Below, in pieces: positions 43,727 through 52,503 of a stretch of 52,591 nt of DNA. A model generated the notes under the pieces. That model ran no database searches. It saw only the letters and a program-made list of their open reading frames with translations, and was not told the origin of the DNA. Where the stretch lies: positions 1 through 52,591 of the forward strand of contig CALYAC010000014.1 of NCBI GenBank assembly GCA_944393405.1. The letters run 5' to 3'. Position numbers and translations under genes: made by a program. Within the stretch, counting starts at the first letter, position 1; every line of letters starts with the position of its first letter. Origin of the DNA: an uncultured Clostridia bacterium (lineage in GTDB: Bacteria > Bacillota_A > Clostridia > TANB77 > CAG-508).

Positions 43727-43755
43727 ATTATACTATAATTTCCAATAAAATTCAA
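43727..43755 (-). promoter_or_regulatory. Promoter of Cys-motif cassette 2
   Basis: Minus strand TTGAAT (43755-43750), 17-base spacer, TATAAT (43732-43727). Confidence 0.8.
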
Positions 43756-43762
43756 ATATATA

Positions 43763-43786
43763 GCCCCGCAAGTAAAATTGCGAGGC
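43763..43786 (-). terminator. Hairpin after Cys-motif cassette 3
   Basis: GCCCCGCAA/TTGCGAGGC with one mismatch. The sequence after it on the minus strand has few Ts, so it is a weaker terminator. Confidence 0.55.
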
Positions 43787-43822
43787 ATTGGTGGTTTTTA
43801 TTTAATTAACCACTTTAGAGAG

Positions 43823-44095
43823 TTAATCTTTTACATATGTCGGGTGCAACCGTCTTTCTTCTGCACGTCTCTTGTCCATCATGCTTAAGGCCATCTCTTT
43901 ACCCATTTCGGCAATAAATGGTGGTACACCTTGCAATGATGTAACAATATTAAACTTTTTTATTGTGTCTTCTTTCCAAGCATTATATGCTTCGTCAGAA
44001 TAGAACATTGGTCTTATTGTGCATACTTTCCGGTTTGGACAGTCTGTACAATACTCGTGAGTAAAGCACTCCTGCCCTCTTGTCATTTTTGCCAT
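43823..44095 (-). CDS. Cys-motif mini-protein, cassette 3
   Basis: The 90-residue paralogue reads CFTHEYCTDCPNRKVC, then RPMFYSDEA and the tail RRLHPTYVKD, the clearest version of the shared ends. GGAGAG precedes the ATG. Its promoter lies in the 62-base gap to the superoxide dismutase gene upstream. Confidence 0.75.
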   Translation of the reverse strand: MAKMTRGQECFTHEYCTDCPNRKVCTIRPMFYSDEAYNAWKEDTIKKFNIVTSLQGVPPFIAEMGKEMALSMMDKRRAEERRLHPTYVKD

Positions 44096-44127
44096 ACTAC
44101 TACTCTCCTTTTTTATTGATCTTTATT

Positions 44128-44156
44128 ATTATACAATATTTTTCAATATAATTCAA
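44128..44156 (-). promoter_or_regulatory. Promoter of Cys-motif cassette 3
   Basis: Minus strand TTGAAT (44156-44151), 17-base spacer, TATAAT (44133-44128). It touches the stop codon of the superoxide dismutase gene. Confidence 0.8.
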
Positions 44157-44157
44157 T

Positions 44158-44751
44158 CTAACCTGCTATCTTATTCCATCTCTTATTCACTTCATTCCAA
44201 TTTACTATATTCCAAAATGCATTTATATAATCTATTCTTTTAGTTTTATACTGTAAATAATATGAATGTTCCCACATATCTAATACAAGTAGTGGTATAC
44301 ATCCCCATAATGTAAGATTTTGATGTTTTTCACATTGCAATATTTCTAATTTATTAAATCTTTGAACCCAAACAAGTAAATTCCAACCAGAAGCTTCTAC
44401 TACTTTACTACTTTCTGTAAATTGATTTTTAAAATTTTCATAACTACCAAAATTAATATTTATTTGGTTCATAAGCTTCGCACTAGGAGTAGTTGGCATT
44501 GGAACTCCCATGTTTTGAAAAAATAATTCATGTAAAATTACGCCTGATCCAAAAAAACTTAAATCTTTTTCTAAACTCTTTATATTTTCAAAATTATTTT
44601 CTTTTCTCGCTATATTTAACTTTTCTTCTGTTTTATTTGTATTATCTACATAACCAGAATAAAGTATATCATAATGAAGTACTAATGTTTCTTTATTATA
44701 ATATGGTTCTAGTGCATCTACAGGATACGGCAATAATATTTTGTTTATCAT
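44158..44751 (-). CDS. sodA: Superoxide dismutase, Fe/Mn family
   Basis: The ATG at 44751 (MINKILLPYPVDALEPYY) follows GGAGGGAAAA. The protein (197 residues) has the Fe/Mn-SOD metal ligands: His in VLHYDILY, His in VILHELFF, and Asp and His in LDMWEHSYYLQY. It converts superoxide to peroxide and oxygen. In an organism with anaerobic NrdD this fits oxygen-exposure defence. Fe versus Mn preference cannot be read. Confidence 0.93.
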   Translation of the reverse strand: MINKILLPYPVDALEPYYNKETLVLHYDILYSGYVDNTNKTEEKLNIARKENNFENIKSLEKDLSFFGSGVILHELFFQNMGVPMPTTPSAKLMNQININFGSYENFKNQFTESSKVVEASGWNLLVWVQRFNKLEILQCEKHQNLTLWGCIPLLVLDMWEHSYYLQYKTKRIDYINAFWNIVNWNEVNKRWNKIAG

Positions 44752-44821
44752 TTTTCCCTCCATTTTATATTTTTAATTTTTTATTTTTAAATTATCCATT
44801 AAATTATTTACATTTATCTAT

Positions 44822-45271
44822 TTAAAAATATATCCCTATATTTAAATAGGTAGCAAAAATAGTCCATAATAAATATGGTATTTGTAGATATGCAGATAAT
44901 TTATTCTTTTTATAGAATGTTATTATCATATAAATAATTAGTAAAATTAATAAAACAATCCAAATAATAGAGAAAAATCTCATTTTAAATACAAAGAACA
45001 GTATTGGCCATATTAAATTAACAGCTAATTGTAAATAATATATTATTTTTACTTTGTCATCAATTAAATTCTTTTTATCCAAAATCCCATAAGAAATTCC
45101 CATTAAAACATATAAGATGGTCCAAACTATACCAAATAAAAATCCTGGTGGTGATAAAAATGGTTTTTCTAACGTACTATAGTCCATAAATCTAGAAACT
45201 ATAAATCCTATTATTCCTCCTAAGATTACTGGTATTAAAATATTTTTAATCCATAGCCACTTATTACTCAA
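44822..45271 (-). CDS. tspO: TspO/MBR-family membrane protein
   Basis: A TTG start at 45271 lies 8 bases after GGGAGG; an ATG further upstream precedes that site and is unlikely. The 149-residue protein has five membrane helices and the family segments KPFLSPPGFLFGIVWTILYVLMGISYG and NLIWPILFF. TspO proteins bind porphyrins and act in stress responses. Confidence 0.9.
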   Translation of the reverse strand: MSNKWLWIKNILIPVILGGIIGFIVSRFMDYSTLEKPFLSPPGFLFGIVWTILYVLMGISYGILDKKNLIDDKVKIIYYLQLAVNLIWPILFFVFKMRFFSIIWIVLLILLIIYMIITFYKKNKLSAYLQIPYLLWTIFATYLNIGIYF

Positions 45272-45417
45272 ATAGCATTCCTCCCAACATAAAATAAGCA
45301 TATATAAATATAATAAAATTAACTATTTTTATTATATTCATATATGCTTTTAAACATACTAAAACTTTAAATATTAAATATTTGATTTATTTTCGATTAG
45401 TTTAATTATTGCTATAT

Positions 45418-46200
45418 TTATACACCTACACTCATTGTTTCAGGTAATGTAGAGCCTCCATCAATAACATAGCTTTGTCCTGTTAAGTATGATGCTTCAT
45501 CACTTGCTAAAAATGCTGCAAGTTCTCCTAATTCTTCTATTGTTCCTAATCTTTTCATAGGAATTCCATCTGCAATACCTTTTACAACTGAATTTGGATC
45601 TTGGCTATTTGAGTCTTTTGCAATGCCTTCAACCATTGGTGTCATTATATATCCTGGAAGTATTGCATTTACTCTTATACCTTTTTCTACCACTTCAGCC
45701 GCTAATCCTTTTGTAAATCCAAGTATTGCTGCTTTTGTTGTAGCATATGCTACTTCTCCTGTATCAGCAACCATAGTGCCTGTTACAGATGAAAGATTTA
45801 CAATTGATCCTCCTTTACTCATATATGGAATTACCGCTTTTGACATATTCCATGTTCCCTTTATATTTATATCAAAATGAAAATCTCTAATCTCATCACT
45901 TGTTTCTAAAAATGGTGTTAATTTTGCAACTCCTGCATTATTAACTAAAACATCAATTTTTCCGTATTTTGATATTACCTGATTTACCGCTTCATTTATT
46001 TTTTTACTATCTCTAATATCTACTAAATATCCGTCAACTTCATATCCTTCTTTTCTTAAATTTTCAACTGTTTCAGTTATTTTTTCAGAATAATCAAATA
46101 TTGAAACTTTAGCTCCATATTTTAAAAATACTTTAACTATTCCCAAACCATTTCCCATAGCACCGCCAGTAACTATAGCAACTTTATCTTTTAACTTCAT
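45418..46200 (-). CDS. Short-chain dehydrogenase/reductase
   Basis: The 260-residue classical SDR has the NAD(P) motif TGGAMGNGLG (11-20), NNAGVAK (88-93), the catalytic Ser137/138, Tyr152 and Lys156 (YATTK), and the ending SYVIDGGSTLPE. AGGAG precedes the ATG. The substrate is not evident. A FabG-like or sugar/alcohol dehydrogenase role is possible. Confidence 0.92.
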   Translation of the reverse strand: MKLKDKVAIVTGGAMGNGLGIVKVFLKYGAKVSIFDYSEKITETVENLRKEGYEVDGYLVDIRDSKKINEAVNQVISKYGKIDVLVNNAGVAKLTPFLETSDEIRDFHFDINIKGTWNMSKAVIPYMSKGGSIVNLSSVTGTMVADTGEVAYATTKAAILGFTKGLAAEVVEKGIRVNAILPGYIMTPMVEGIAKDSNSQDPNSVVKGIADGIPMKRLGTIEELGELAAFLASDEASYLTGQSYVIDGGSTLPETMSVGV

Positions 46201-46342
46201 TAAATCAACTCCTATCTTTTAATTTGTTTTTTCTTTTGGTTATTTTTTATAGTGTTTATATTATATTTTGTACAAAAATATAATATCATTTATCTTTTTT
46301 TTAATCAATTATTTTTATATTAAATTACGTCTTTTGAATATA

Positions 46343-46371
46343 TTGATTTCATTCCATTTAAATGATATAAT
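46343..46371 (+). promoter_or_regulatory. Promoter of the 46400 cassette
   Basis: TTGATT (46343-46348), 17-base spacer, TATAAT (46366-46371), with ATGA before the -10. Confidence 0.75.
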
Positions 46372-46399
46372 AATTTTTATTCTATTTGGAGGTGTTCGT

Positions 46400-46588
46400 A
46401 TGAACAAAAGACATGAGACAGCTATAACACCTAAGTCTGCAGATACTCAGACTATGATACCTGGCAATCCATACCATGACGGAAAAATCATACGTTGTGC
46501 CATTTATGGCTCCAAAGTATGTCAGAATGCAAAATGTGACGGATATACTCGTCTTTGTACTCTTTGGCAGAGACATAGCTGCCGGTAG
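46400..46588 (+). CDS. Small Cys-rich protein, GC-rich cassette
   Basis: The 62-residue protein starts after TTTGGAGGTG. Its C-terminal half has CAIYGSKVCQNAKCDGYTRLC and a final HSCR, five Cys in 30 residues, without the Cx5Cx2Cx5C pattern of the 42-44 kb family. The DNA is visibly more GC-rich than its neighbours. It is followed by a strong terminator. Metal binding is plausible; function unknown. Confidence 0.7.
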   Translation: MNKRHETAITPKSADTQTMIPGNPYHDGKIIRCAIYGSKVCQNAKCDGYTRLCTLWQRHSCR

Positions 46589-46603
46589 CATTCCAAAGAA
46601 TAG

Positions 46604-46634
46604 GGCAGTTTCAATATGAAACTGCCGTTTTTAT
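46604..46634 (+). terminator. Terminator of the 46400 cassette
   Basis: GGCAGTTTCA-ATA-TGAAACTGCC, a perfect 10-base stem, then GTTTTTATTTTT. Confidence 0.92.
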
Positions 46635-46636
46635 TT

Positions 46637-48043
46637 TTAATTTTTAAAGAATGCTGAATATCCTTTATATGCTTCATATAAATCTAATTTACTTGTAACC
46701 TCATAAGGTGCATGCATTGAAAGAACTGGAACTCCGCAATCAATTACATCTATTCCTTTATTAGCTAGAATATATGCAATTGTTCCTCCACCGCCTACAT
46801 CTACTTTTCCTAATTCAGTTACTTGATATTTAACATCATTCTCCTCGAATATTCTTCTTACTTTTGCAACAAATTCTGCATTAGCATCAGAAGCTCCAGA
46901 TTTTCCCCTTGCTCCTGTATATTTATTTAATGCTATTCCTCTTCCTATGAAACCAGCATTATTTTTATCTGATACATTTGCATATATTGGATCAAAACCT
47001 GCATCAACATCTGCTGATAACATTTTTGAATTGCAAAATACTTTTTCTAATAGATTTGGTTTATTTACTCCAAGTTTGTTCAATATTTCTGACATAAAGT
47101 ACTCAAATACATGTGATTCCATTCCTGTATTACCCATACTTCCTATTTCTTCTTTATCTGCTATTATACATACTGCTGTTTTGTTTGGAACTTCTTTTAA
47201 ATCAACTATTGCAGTCAATTCTGTATACACACATATTTTATCGTCTTGCCCATAACCAGCTACCATGCTTTCATCAAATCCCATACTTCTACATTTCATT
47301 GCAGGTACTAATTCTAATTCAGAGCTTACAAAATCTCTTTCTGTCATTCCGTATTTTTTATTTAATATATTTAATATATTTAATTTTACTGCTTCTGGTA
47401 TATCTTTATCATATGGTATACTTCCAACTAATAAATTTAAATCTTCTCCATTAATTCCATTTCTTAGTTTTTTATCCATTTGATCTTGTGCTAAATGTGG
47501 TAATAAGTCCGTTATTGTAAATATTGGGTCATTTTCATCTTCTCCTATATTTACTTCAACTTTTTCTCCATTAGCCTTACAAATAACTCCATGAATACTT
47601 AATGGAATTGTTGTCCATTGATATTTCTTTATTCCACCATAATAATGAGTTTTTAAATATGCTAGTTCTCCATCTTCATATAATGGATTTGGTTTTAGGT
47701 CTAGTCTTGGTGAATCAGCATGTGCACCAATAATATTTATTCCATTTTCTATATTTTCTTTTCCTATAACTGCTAAGTACATACTTTTTTCTCTATTTAT
47801 ATAGTATACTTTGTCACCAGCTTTTAGACTTTCACATTCATTAATATTCTTAAATCCATTACTTTCTGCAATTTTTTTACTTTGCTTAATAATTTCTCTT
47901 TCTGTTTTAGACATATTCATAAATTGAATATATCCGTCTGCATAATTCATAATGTCTTCAGTATTCTTTACAGAATTCCATCCATTCTCTTTATTATCAA
48001 AAAGTTTTTCTTTTAATTCTTCTAATTCTTTTTTCTCTGCCAT
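46637..48043 (-). CDS. M18 family aminopeptidase
   Basis: The 468-residue protein has the M18 features: AHADSPRLDLKPNPLYEDGELAYLKTHYYGG (metal His and substrate loop), IADKEEIGSMGNTGMESH (metal ligands and catalytic Glu), SADVDAGFDPIY, and CGVPVLSMHAPYEV near the end. It is a cytosolic zinc or cobalt enzyme that removes N-terminal acidic or neutral residues from peptides. AAGGAGAG precedes the ATG. It stands alone on the minus strand. Confidence 0.94.
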   Translation of the reverse strand: MAEKKELEELKEKLFDNKENGWNSVKNTEDIMNYADGYIQFMNMSKTEREIIKQSKKIAESNGFKNINECESLKAGDKVYYINREKSMYLAVIGKENIENGINIIGAHADSPRLDLKPNPLYEDGELAYLKTHYYGGIKKYQWTTIPLSIHGVICKANGEKVEVNIGEDENDPIFTITDLLPHLAQDQMDKKLRNGINGEDLNLLVGSIPYDKDIPEAVKLNILNILNKKYGMTERDFVSSELELVPAMKCRSMGFDESMVAGYGQDDKICVYTELTAIVDLKEVPNKTAVCIIADKEEIGSMGNTGMESHVFEYFMSEILNKLGVNKPNLLEKVFCNSKMLSADVDAGFDPIYANVSDKNNAGFIGRGIALNKYTGARGKSGASDANAEFVAKVRRIFEENDVKYQVTELGKVDVGGGGTIAYILANKGIDVIDCGVPVLSMHAPYEVTSKLDLYEAYKGYSAFFKN

Positions 48044-48242
48044 AATCTCTCTCCTTTCTTAAATCATAATCATTATATCATTGATATTATTTTTTTCAAT
48101 ATTAATTTTATTATTTATATCTCATTTATTTTTAATATTATACCCATCTTTTTCATATATATTAATTATCTAGTATTTACAAAATTAATTTTTTGTAGTT
48201 TAATATATATGAAATTAAAAAGGAAAGGATGTGTATGTTAGT

Positions 48243-48980
48243 ATGGAAGAAAATAACGAGAATACTCAAAATAACGAAAACGTTCAAAACAATTCTTCAA
48301 TTAACAAAGAAGAGATAAAGAGCGAAGTTAAAGATACAGTATCTGGTGTAAAAGAAGCAGTTAAAAGTACTAACTTAAAGGATGAAGCTAATGCAGCAAA
48401 AAACTTTTTCTCTAATTTCTTTAAAACACCTTATACAGAAATGAAAAAAATTGTAAGTTCACCAAAATCTTTTTTGAAAATCGCTATTATTGTATTTGTA
48501 GTTTGGGTAGTTGCTGAATTAATAGATGGTATTATTTCTGTAGCAGATTCATACTCTTATAGCTATTATGCAAATATTTTCTCATATATGAGAAGTTCTT
48601 TAAGAAGTCTATTTGATATATTATGGGCTCTACTTGGACCTGTAATAATTGTAGCTTTACTTTCAGTAATTATATATCTATTTATGAAAGAAAAAAAGAA
48701 AAGCTATTTAACTATAATGACAACTATTGTAGCTGCTAAAATACCAGTTATATTAGCAAGTGTCGTATCTTTATTAGGTTCAATAAGCACAGAGATTTTA
48801 AAAATAACAAATTCTTTTTCAAATATATGCTCTGTAGTATCTACAGTACTTGTATACTTTGCAATAAAAGCATTATATGATGAAGAAGATGATAACAAAG
48901 TTGCAAAAACATTTTTAATTACAATGGCAATTTATTATGGTATATTATTAATTTTAAAATTCTTTAATATATATATATAA
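48243..48980 (+). CDS. Yip1-like polytopic membrane protein
   Basis: The start is set at the ATG at 48243 (MEENNENTQ); a GTG at 48231 sits too near the ribosome site. The protein has a charged, Asn/Glu-rich soluble N-terminus (about 80 residues) and five hydrophobic helices, as in Yip1/DUF1282 membrane proteins. Function unknown. Confidence 0.65.
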   Translation: MEENNENTQNNENVQNNSSINKEEIKSEVKDTVSGVKEAVKSTNLKDEANAAKNFFSNFFKTPYTEMKKIVSSPKSFLKIAIIVFVVWVVAELIDGIISVADSYSYSYYANIFSYMRSSLRSLFDILWALLGPVIIVALLSVIIYLFMKEKKKSYLTIMTTIVAAKIPVILASVVSLLGSISTEILKITNSFSNICSVVSTVLVYFAIKALYDEEDDNKVAKTFLITMAIYYGILLILKFFNIYI

Positions 48981-49020
48981 ACTGTAATTAATTTAAGTAA
49001 TGAAATAATATAGAATACAA

Positions 49021-49063
49021 AAAATACACCTATATTACAATTATTTGTTCTAGGTGTATTTTT
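49021..49063. terminator. Bidirectional terminator between converging genes
   Basis: AAAATACACCTA/TAGGTGTATTTTT, an 11-12 base stem with an 18-base loop, between the Yip1-like gene and the M14 gene. Confidence 0.8.
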
Positions 49064-49110
49064 ATTTTTTCTTTATATTAAATATATATTTTATATATTT
49101 TTTACATATT

Positions 49111-50040
49111 TCACAGTATTGCACTTAATATAAGTATTCCTAAATTGTCATTATATATTTTCGGAAATTGCGAAATTGGCAATGGATTTTCACCTAATCC
49201 CACTTCTATTGTATAACCTGGTCTATTATATTCTTGAATAAACCAATCTTTGTATCCAGCAAAGCTAGAATTATACGGTGTTTCTTCTAAAGAATATCCA
49301 CTTGCTAATGCTAATCTTTCTCCTATTTCTCTACTTCTAGGTGGATTATAATTTTGGAATTGCCAATAAATTACTTCTCCTTGTGAATGATAAGCAAGTA
49401 TTAAATTAAAATTATGAATTAGTGTAAAATTATATATAGCTAATGATTCTGGTTCTGTTAAAGGACCAAATCCAACAAAATCCCTTGGTGCTGGACTTGT
49501 AAATCCCTGTGCATATTTTATATCTCTTGCCATATTCCAGCCAGCTGGAAATTGTAAATTCAAATCTACTCCATTAAAATTTGCTTTCCATCCTGAAGGA
49601 AACGGAATATTTGGATAATTTAATGCTATATCTTTAAATTGATTATATATCCCCGTATTTGTTTTTATTACGCCTGTTACTAAATCTACCCCATCAGGGT
49701 TTATCATAGGAACAATGTATATTGATGTATTACTAAATATTTCTCTAACATTATATCTATATAAAGTTTCATTTTTTTCATATGCATTACAATAATCTTC
49801 TACAAACTTCATAAGTAATGTGCTTGTTATCCATTCACTTGCATGAAAAGAGGCTCCATACATTACTTCTTTGCTTCCATTTCCTAACTTTATATATGGG
49901 ATTGGTTTACCTAAAACACTATAACCTATAACTCCAAAATTCAAAAAATTATATCTTTTCTTTAATTGTTCAATATTATTCATTAATATACATGATGTAT
50001 ATGCTATATCTGTAGGAATTATTTTATTATTTTCTTCCAT
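49111..50040 (-). CDS. M14 zinc carboxypeptidase (gamma-D-glutamyl-meso-diaminopimelate peptidase type)
   Basis: The 309-residue protein has the M14 zinc site HASEW (His, Glu), the NPDGVDL substrate loop with YIVPMINPDG, a later zinc His in YHSQG, and the catalytic Glu in GYTIEVGLGENP. This pattern is closest to bacterial ENP1/YqgT-type enzymes that cut the gamma-D-Glu-Dpm bond of peptidoglycan peptides. It has no signal peptide or LysM domain, so it may act inside the cell on wall peptides, for example in sporulation or recycling. Confidence 0.85.
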   Translation of the reverse strand: MEENNKIIPTDIAYTSCILMNNIEQLKKRYNFLNFGVIGYSVLGKPIPYIKLGNGSKEVMYGASFHASEWITSTLLMKFVEDYCNAYEKNETLYRYNVREIFSNTSIYIVPMINPDGVDLVTGVIKTNTGIYNQFKDIALNYPNIPFPSGWKANFNGVDLNLQFPAGWNMARDIKYAQGFTSPAPRDFVGFGPLTEPESLAIYNFTLIHNFNLILAYHSQGEVIYWQFQNYNPPRSREIGERLALASGYSLEETPYNSSFAGYKDWFIQEYNRPGYTIEVGLGENPLPISQFPKIYNDNLGILILSAIL

Positions 50041-50232
50041 TTAAATCACCTAATATATATTATGCTAAATAGATTAATTCTGTTATATTCGATTATCTAT
50101 TTTACTATACTTACAATATTTTTAATTTGATATTTATTTTTTATATAATTCATGTTAATATATATTTGGAAACAATAATAAAAATCATTATATAAATCAA
50201 ATTAAATTTTATATATATTAGGAGATTATTTT

Positions 50233-51152
50233 ATGTTAAAAGATGAAATACAAAAAAAAATATATGAATGTAAAACTGATGAAGATATTAAAAATTTTTT
50301 AGAACAAAGACTTACTGAATTAGAGGAGAATACTCCAGAAGTCACTGTTGGTCAAGGCTATACAGATAGTTTTAATGAATTCATATCTAAAAAGTACATT
50401 ATAAACCTGCCTATAGATTTAGTAGAAAAGAGTGTCCTGATTTAGTCTATGATGATACAGAACCATATATATCATTAATAAAAGAATTATTAAAAAATCC
50501 TTCATATAATGAACTACTCCTATTTTCTATTATCTCTGGAGAAGTTTCTAAGTATTTACCAAATACAAAGGATTCAGGACCAGAACGTTTTAATATTTAT
50601 TTAGCACATCTTGATGAAGGAAAAGTTTCTGCCCAGATTTTTAAGGGACAAACATGTGCTTTCTGTTCAGAAAAGTCTGGTCTTGCACATAACATGTTTA
50701 AAATACTAGGAATTGATTCCTCTGTTATATGCGGCAAAAAAAATAATGAGCCTCATGCATACAATATTATATATACTAATGGATATGGAAATAATCCAGC
50801 TGTTATTTTTGATGCCTCTCTCCATATCGACTTAAAAAATTCACAAGGACATGCATATAATTTTGGTTTTTTTAAAGTACTATCACCTGAAGAATATACT
50901 AGAATGCTTAATGGTGAACCTGTTACATTAGATATCGCTCCTTCTGCTGAAAAATATAAACAACTTTATGGAAGTTTCTTAGATGGATATGAATTACAAA
51001 ATGGACCTCAAACTTATGAAATAGGATTAGGTGATACAGAACTTGAAAAAAAGGAGACTGAATTATCTTCATTAGAACATGATGCAAAGTCTATCTCAGC
51101 AGAAGAAAAATTAATAAATCAGCAAGAACAATCTGAACAATTAGGAGATTAA
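50233..51152 (+). pseudogene. Frameshifted transglutaminase-like Cys/His/Asp protein
   Basis: The ATG at 50233 follows AGGAGATT. The first frame ends after 70 codons at 50445. Another frame continues without a stop from about 50406 to 51152: AYRFSRKECPDLVYDDTEPY, then the rest. One missing base in the short A-run near 50403 explains it. The joined product (about 306 residues) has a transglutaminase-type triad: Cys in GQTCAFCSEKSGLAHNMFKILGI, His in EPHAYNIIY, Asp in VIFDASLHID. It ends in an acidic coiled-coil tail. The enzymatic role (protease or amidase-like) is inferred. It is probably co-transcribed with 51157. Confidence 0.65.
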
Positions 51153-51156
51153 ATTA

Positions 51157-51531
51157 ATGAAAAAAGAAATAGATAGTAATATGATAACTAAAAATAAAGA
51201 GAATGTTTTTTTTAGATTAAAAAGGTTTCTTATTAATTTATTTAATAAAAAAGAAAATTCTGAAAATAATCTGAATATCAATACTTCCGCAGAAATAAAA
51301 AAAGAAAATAATTCTTTTAAAGATTCCATTATGCAAATTGATAATGATGAAACAAAATTATTAAAACTTCAAAGAAAATATCGTAATGGTGAAATAAAAG
51401 AAGAAGATTTAACAAAAGATCAAGTTATTTTATTATGTAATTTATATGATAAACAAATATCTGATTTAAGAAAATCTAATGAATATAGATTGCAAAAAAT
51501 TTCACAATATAAAAAAAATACCAATAAATAA
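51157..51531 (+). CDS. Charged coiled-coil protein of unknown function
   Basis: The 124-residue protein starts 4 bases after the previous stop; its AGGAG lies inside the end of that gene. It has a basic helix (NVFFRLKRFLINLFNKKEN) and a C-terminal coiled coil (KLLKLQRKYRNGEIKEEDLTKDQVILLCNLYDKQISDLRKSNEYR). Similar short proteins occur in many Firmicutes, but I do not know a function. Co-transcription with the transglutaminase-like gene suggests a partner. Confidence 0.7.
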   Translation: MKKEIDSNMITKNKENVFFRLKRFLINLFNKKENSENNLNINTSAEIKKENNSFKDSIMQIDNDETKLLKLQRKYRNGEIKEEDLTKDQVILLCNLYDKQISDLRKSNEYRLQKISQYKKNTNK

Positions 51532-51568
51532 TTAAAATATTTTGAGCATATTTAAATTGCTAACAAAT

Positions 51569-51633
51569 AAAGCTCAATTAATCCTAGACTGCAAATAAAT
51601 CGTATCCCTTAAAACAGATTAATTGAGCTTTTT
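51569..51633 (+). terminator. Terminator after the 50233-51531 gene pair
   Basis: A 15-base perfect inverted repeat (AAAGCTCAATTAATC and complement) with a 33-base loop and T-run. The remaining part of the 51532-51871 gap is AT-rich and must hold the promoter of the next gene; I see no other structure in it. Confidence 0.75.
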
Positions 51634-51871
51634 ATACAAAATATTAACTATATTGTTAAATTTTAAATCATAGAAATGGTTATATATATCTTCTACCTCT
51701 AACATAAATTATTATATAAACCTACGCAAACATATTGCGCATTCACACAAAATCAGTATAAGTAAAGCTAATAAGTCTGTGTTTATATGCTAAACATCTA
51801 GAAACATATTGTTTAAAAAATTTGTAAAATTTTGTTATAATAAAAAAAATAAAATAAAATTGGAGAGTTAA

Positions 51872-52468
51872 ATGAAGAAAAATAAAAAAAGTAAACCAGC
51901 ACTTTTTATGTATTTTGTAATAGCACTAACATTATTACTTAGTATAATTTGCTTGGGATTATATTATTGTGATATTTATAAAAATGCTGTAGTATTTTGG
52001 ATAGGAGTAACCTCTTTTACAATAATGTATCACTTTTGGGTAAGAATTATTATGGGAAATGTCACTAAATTATTTAAGAATCACATTAATTATAAACAGT
52101 GGTGGTTTAAAGAAAGAAAATTTGAAAAAGGATTATATAAAACTTTAAGAGTTAAAGAATGGAAAGGACATGCACTAACATATAATCCAGAAACATTTTC
52201 ATTAAAAAAACATTCTTTAGAGGAAATTGCAAACACTATGGCAAAATCAGAGGTTGATCACTGGATAAATGAATTAATTTCTATATCAACGATATTTTTT
52301 TCGCTTATATGGGGACAATTTTGGATATTCTTCTTTACAGCACTTTTCGCAATGGCATTTGATAGTCAATTTATTATAATGCAAAGGTATAATAGACCAA
52401 GAATAGTTAAACTAATGGAAAAAGAGCAAGGAATGGATAAAAAAATTAGAGAAAACGCAAAAAAATAA
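51872..52468 (+). CDS. CrtO-like (glycosyl-4,4'-diaponeurosporenoate acyltransferase family) membrane protein
   Basis: The 198-residue protein has N-terminal helices (about 10-32 and 38-58), a soluble loop with YKQWWFKERKFEKGLYKTLRVKEWKGH, and a C-terminal part with EVDHWINEL, two helices, then the ending IIMQRYNRPRIVKLM. The W-rich loop, HW and QRYNR.R motifs match the CrtO acyltransferase family of staphyloxanthin synthesis, as I remember it. No other carotenoid gene is near, so a different lipid acyl transfer is possible. GGAGAG precedes the ATG. Confidence 0.65.
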   Translation: MKKNKKSKPALFMYFVIALTLLLSIICLGLYYCDIYKNAVVFWIGVTSFTIMYHFWVRIIMGNVTKLFKNHINYKQWWFKERKFEKGLYKTLRVKEWKGHALTYNPETFSLKKHSLEEIANTMAKSEVDHWINELISISTIFFSLIWGQFWIFFFTALFAMAFDSQFIIMQRYNRPRIVKLMEKEQGMDKKIRENAKK

Positions 52469-52503
52469 AAGAACTGTTTTTATTCTATCTACAGTTCTTT
52501 TTT
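52467..52503 (+). terminator. Terminator after the CrtO-like gene
   Basis: AAAAGAACTGT/ACAGTTCTTTT with a T-run. It partly overlaps the stop region. Confidence 0.85.
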
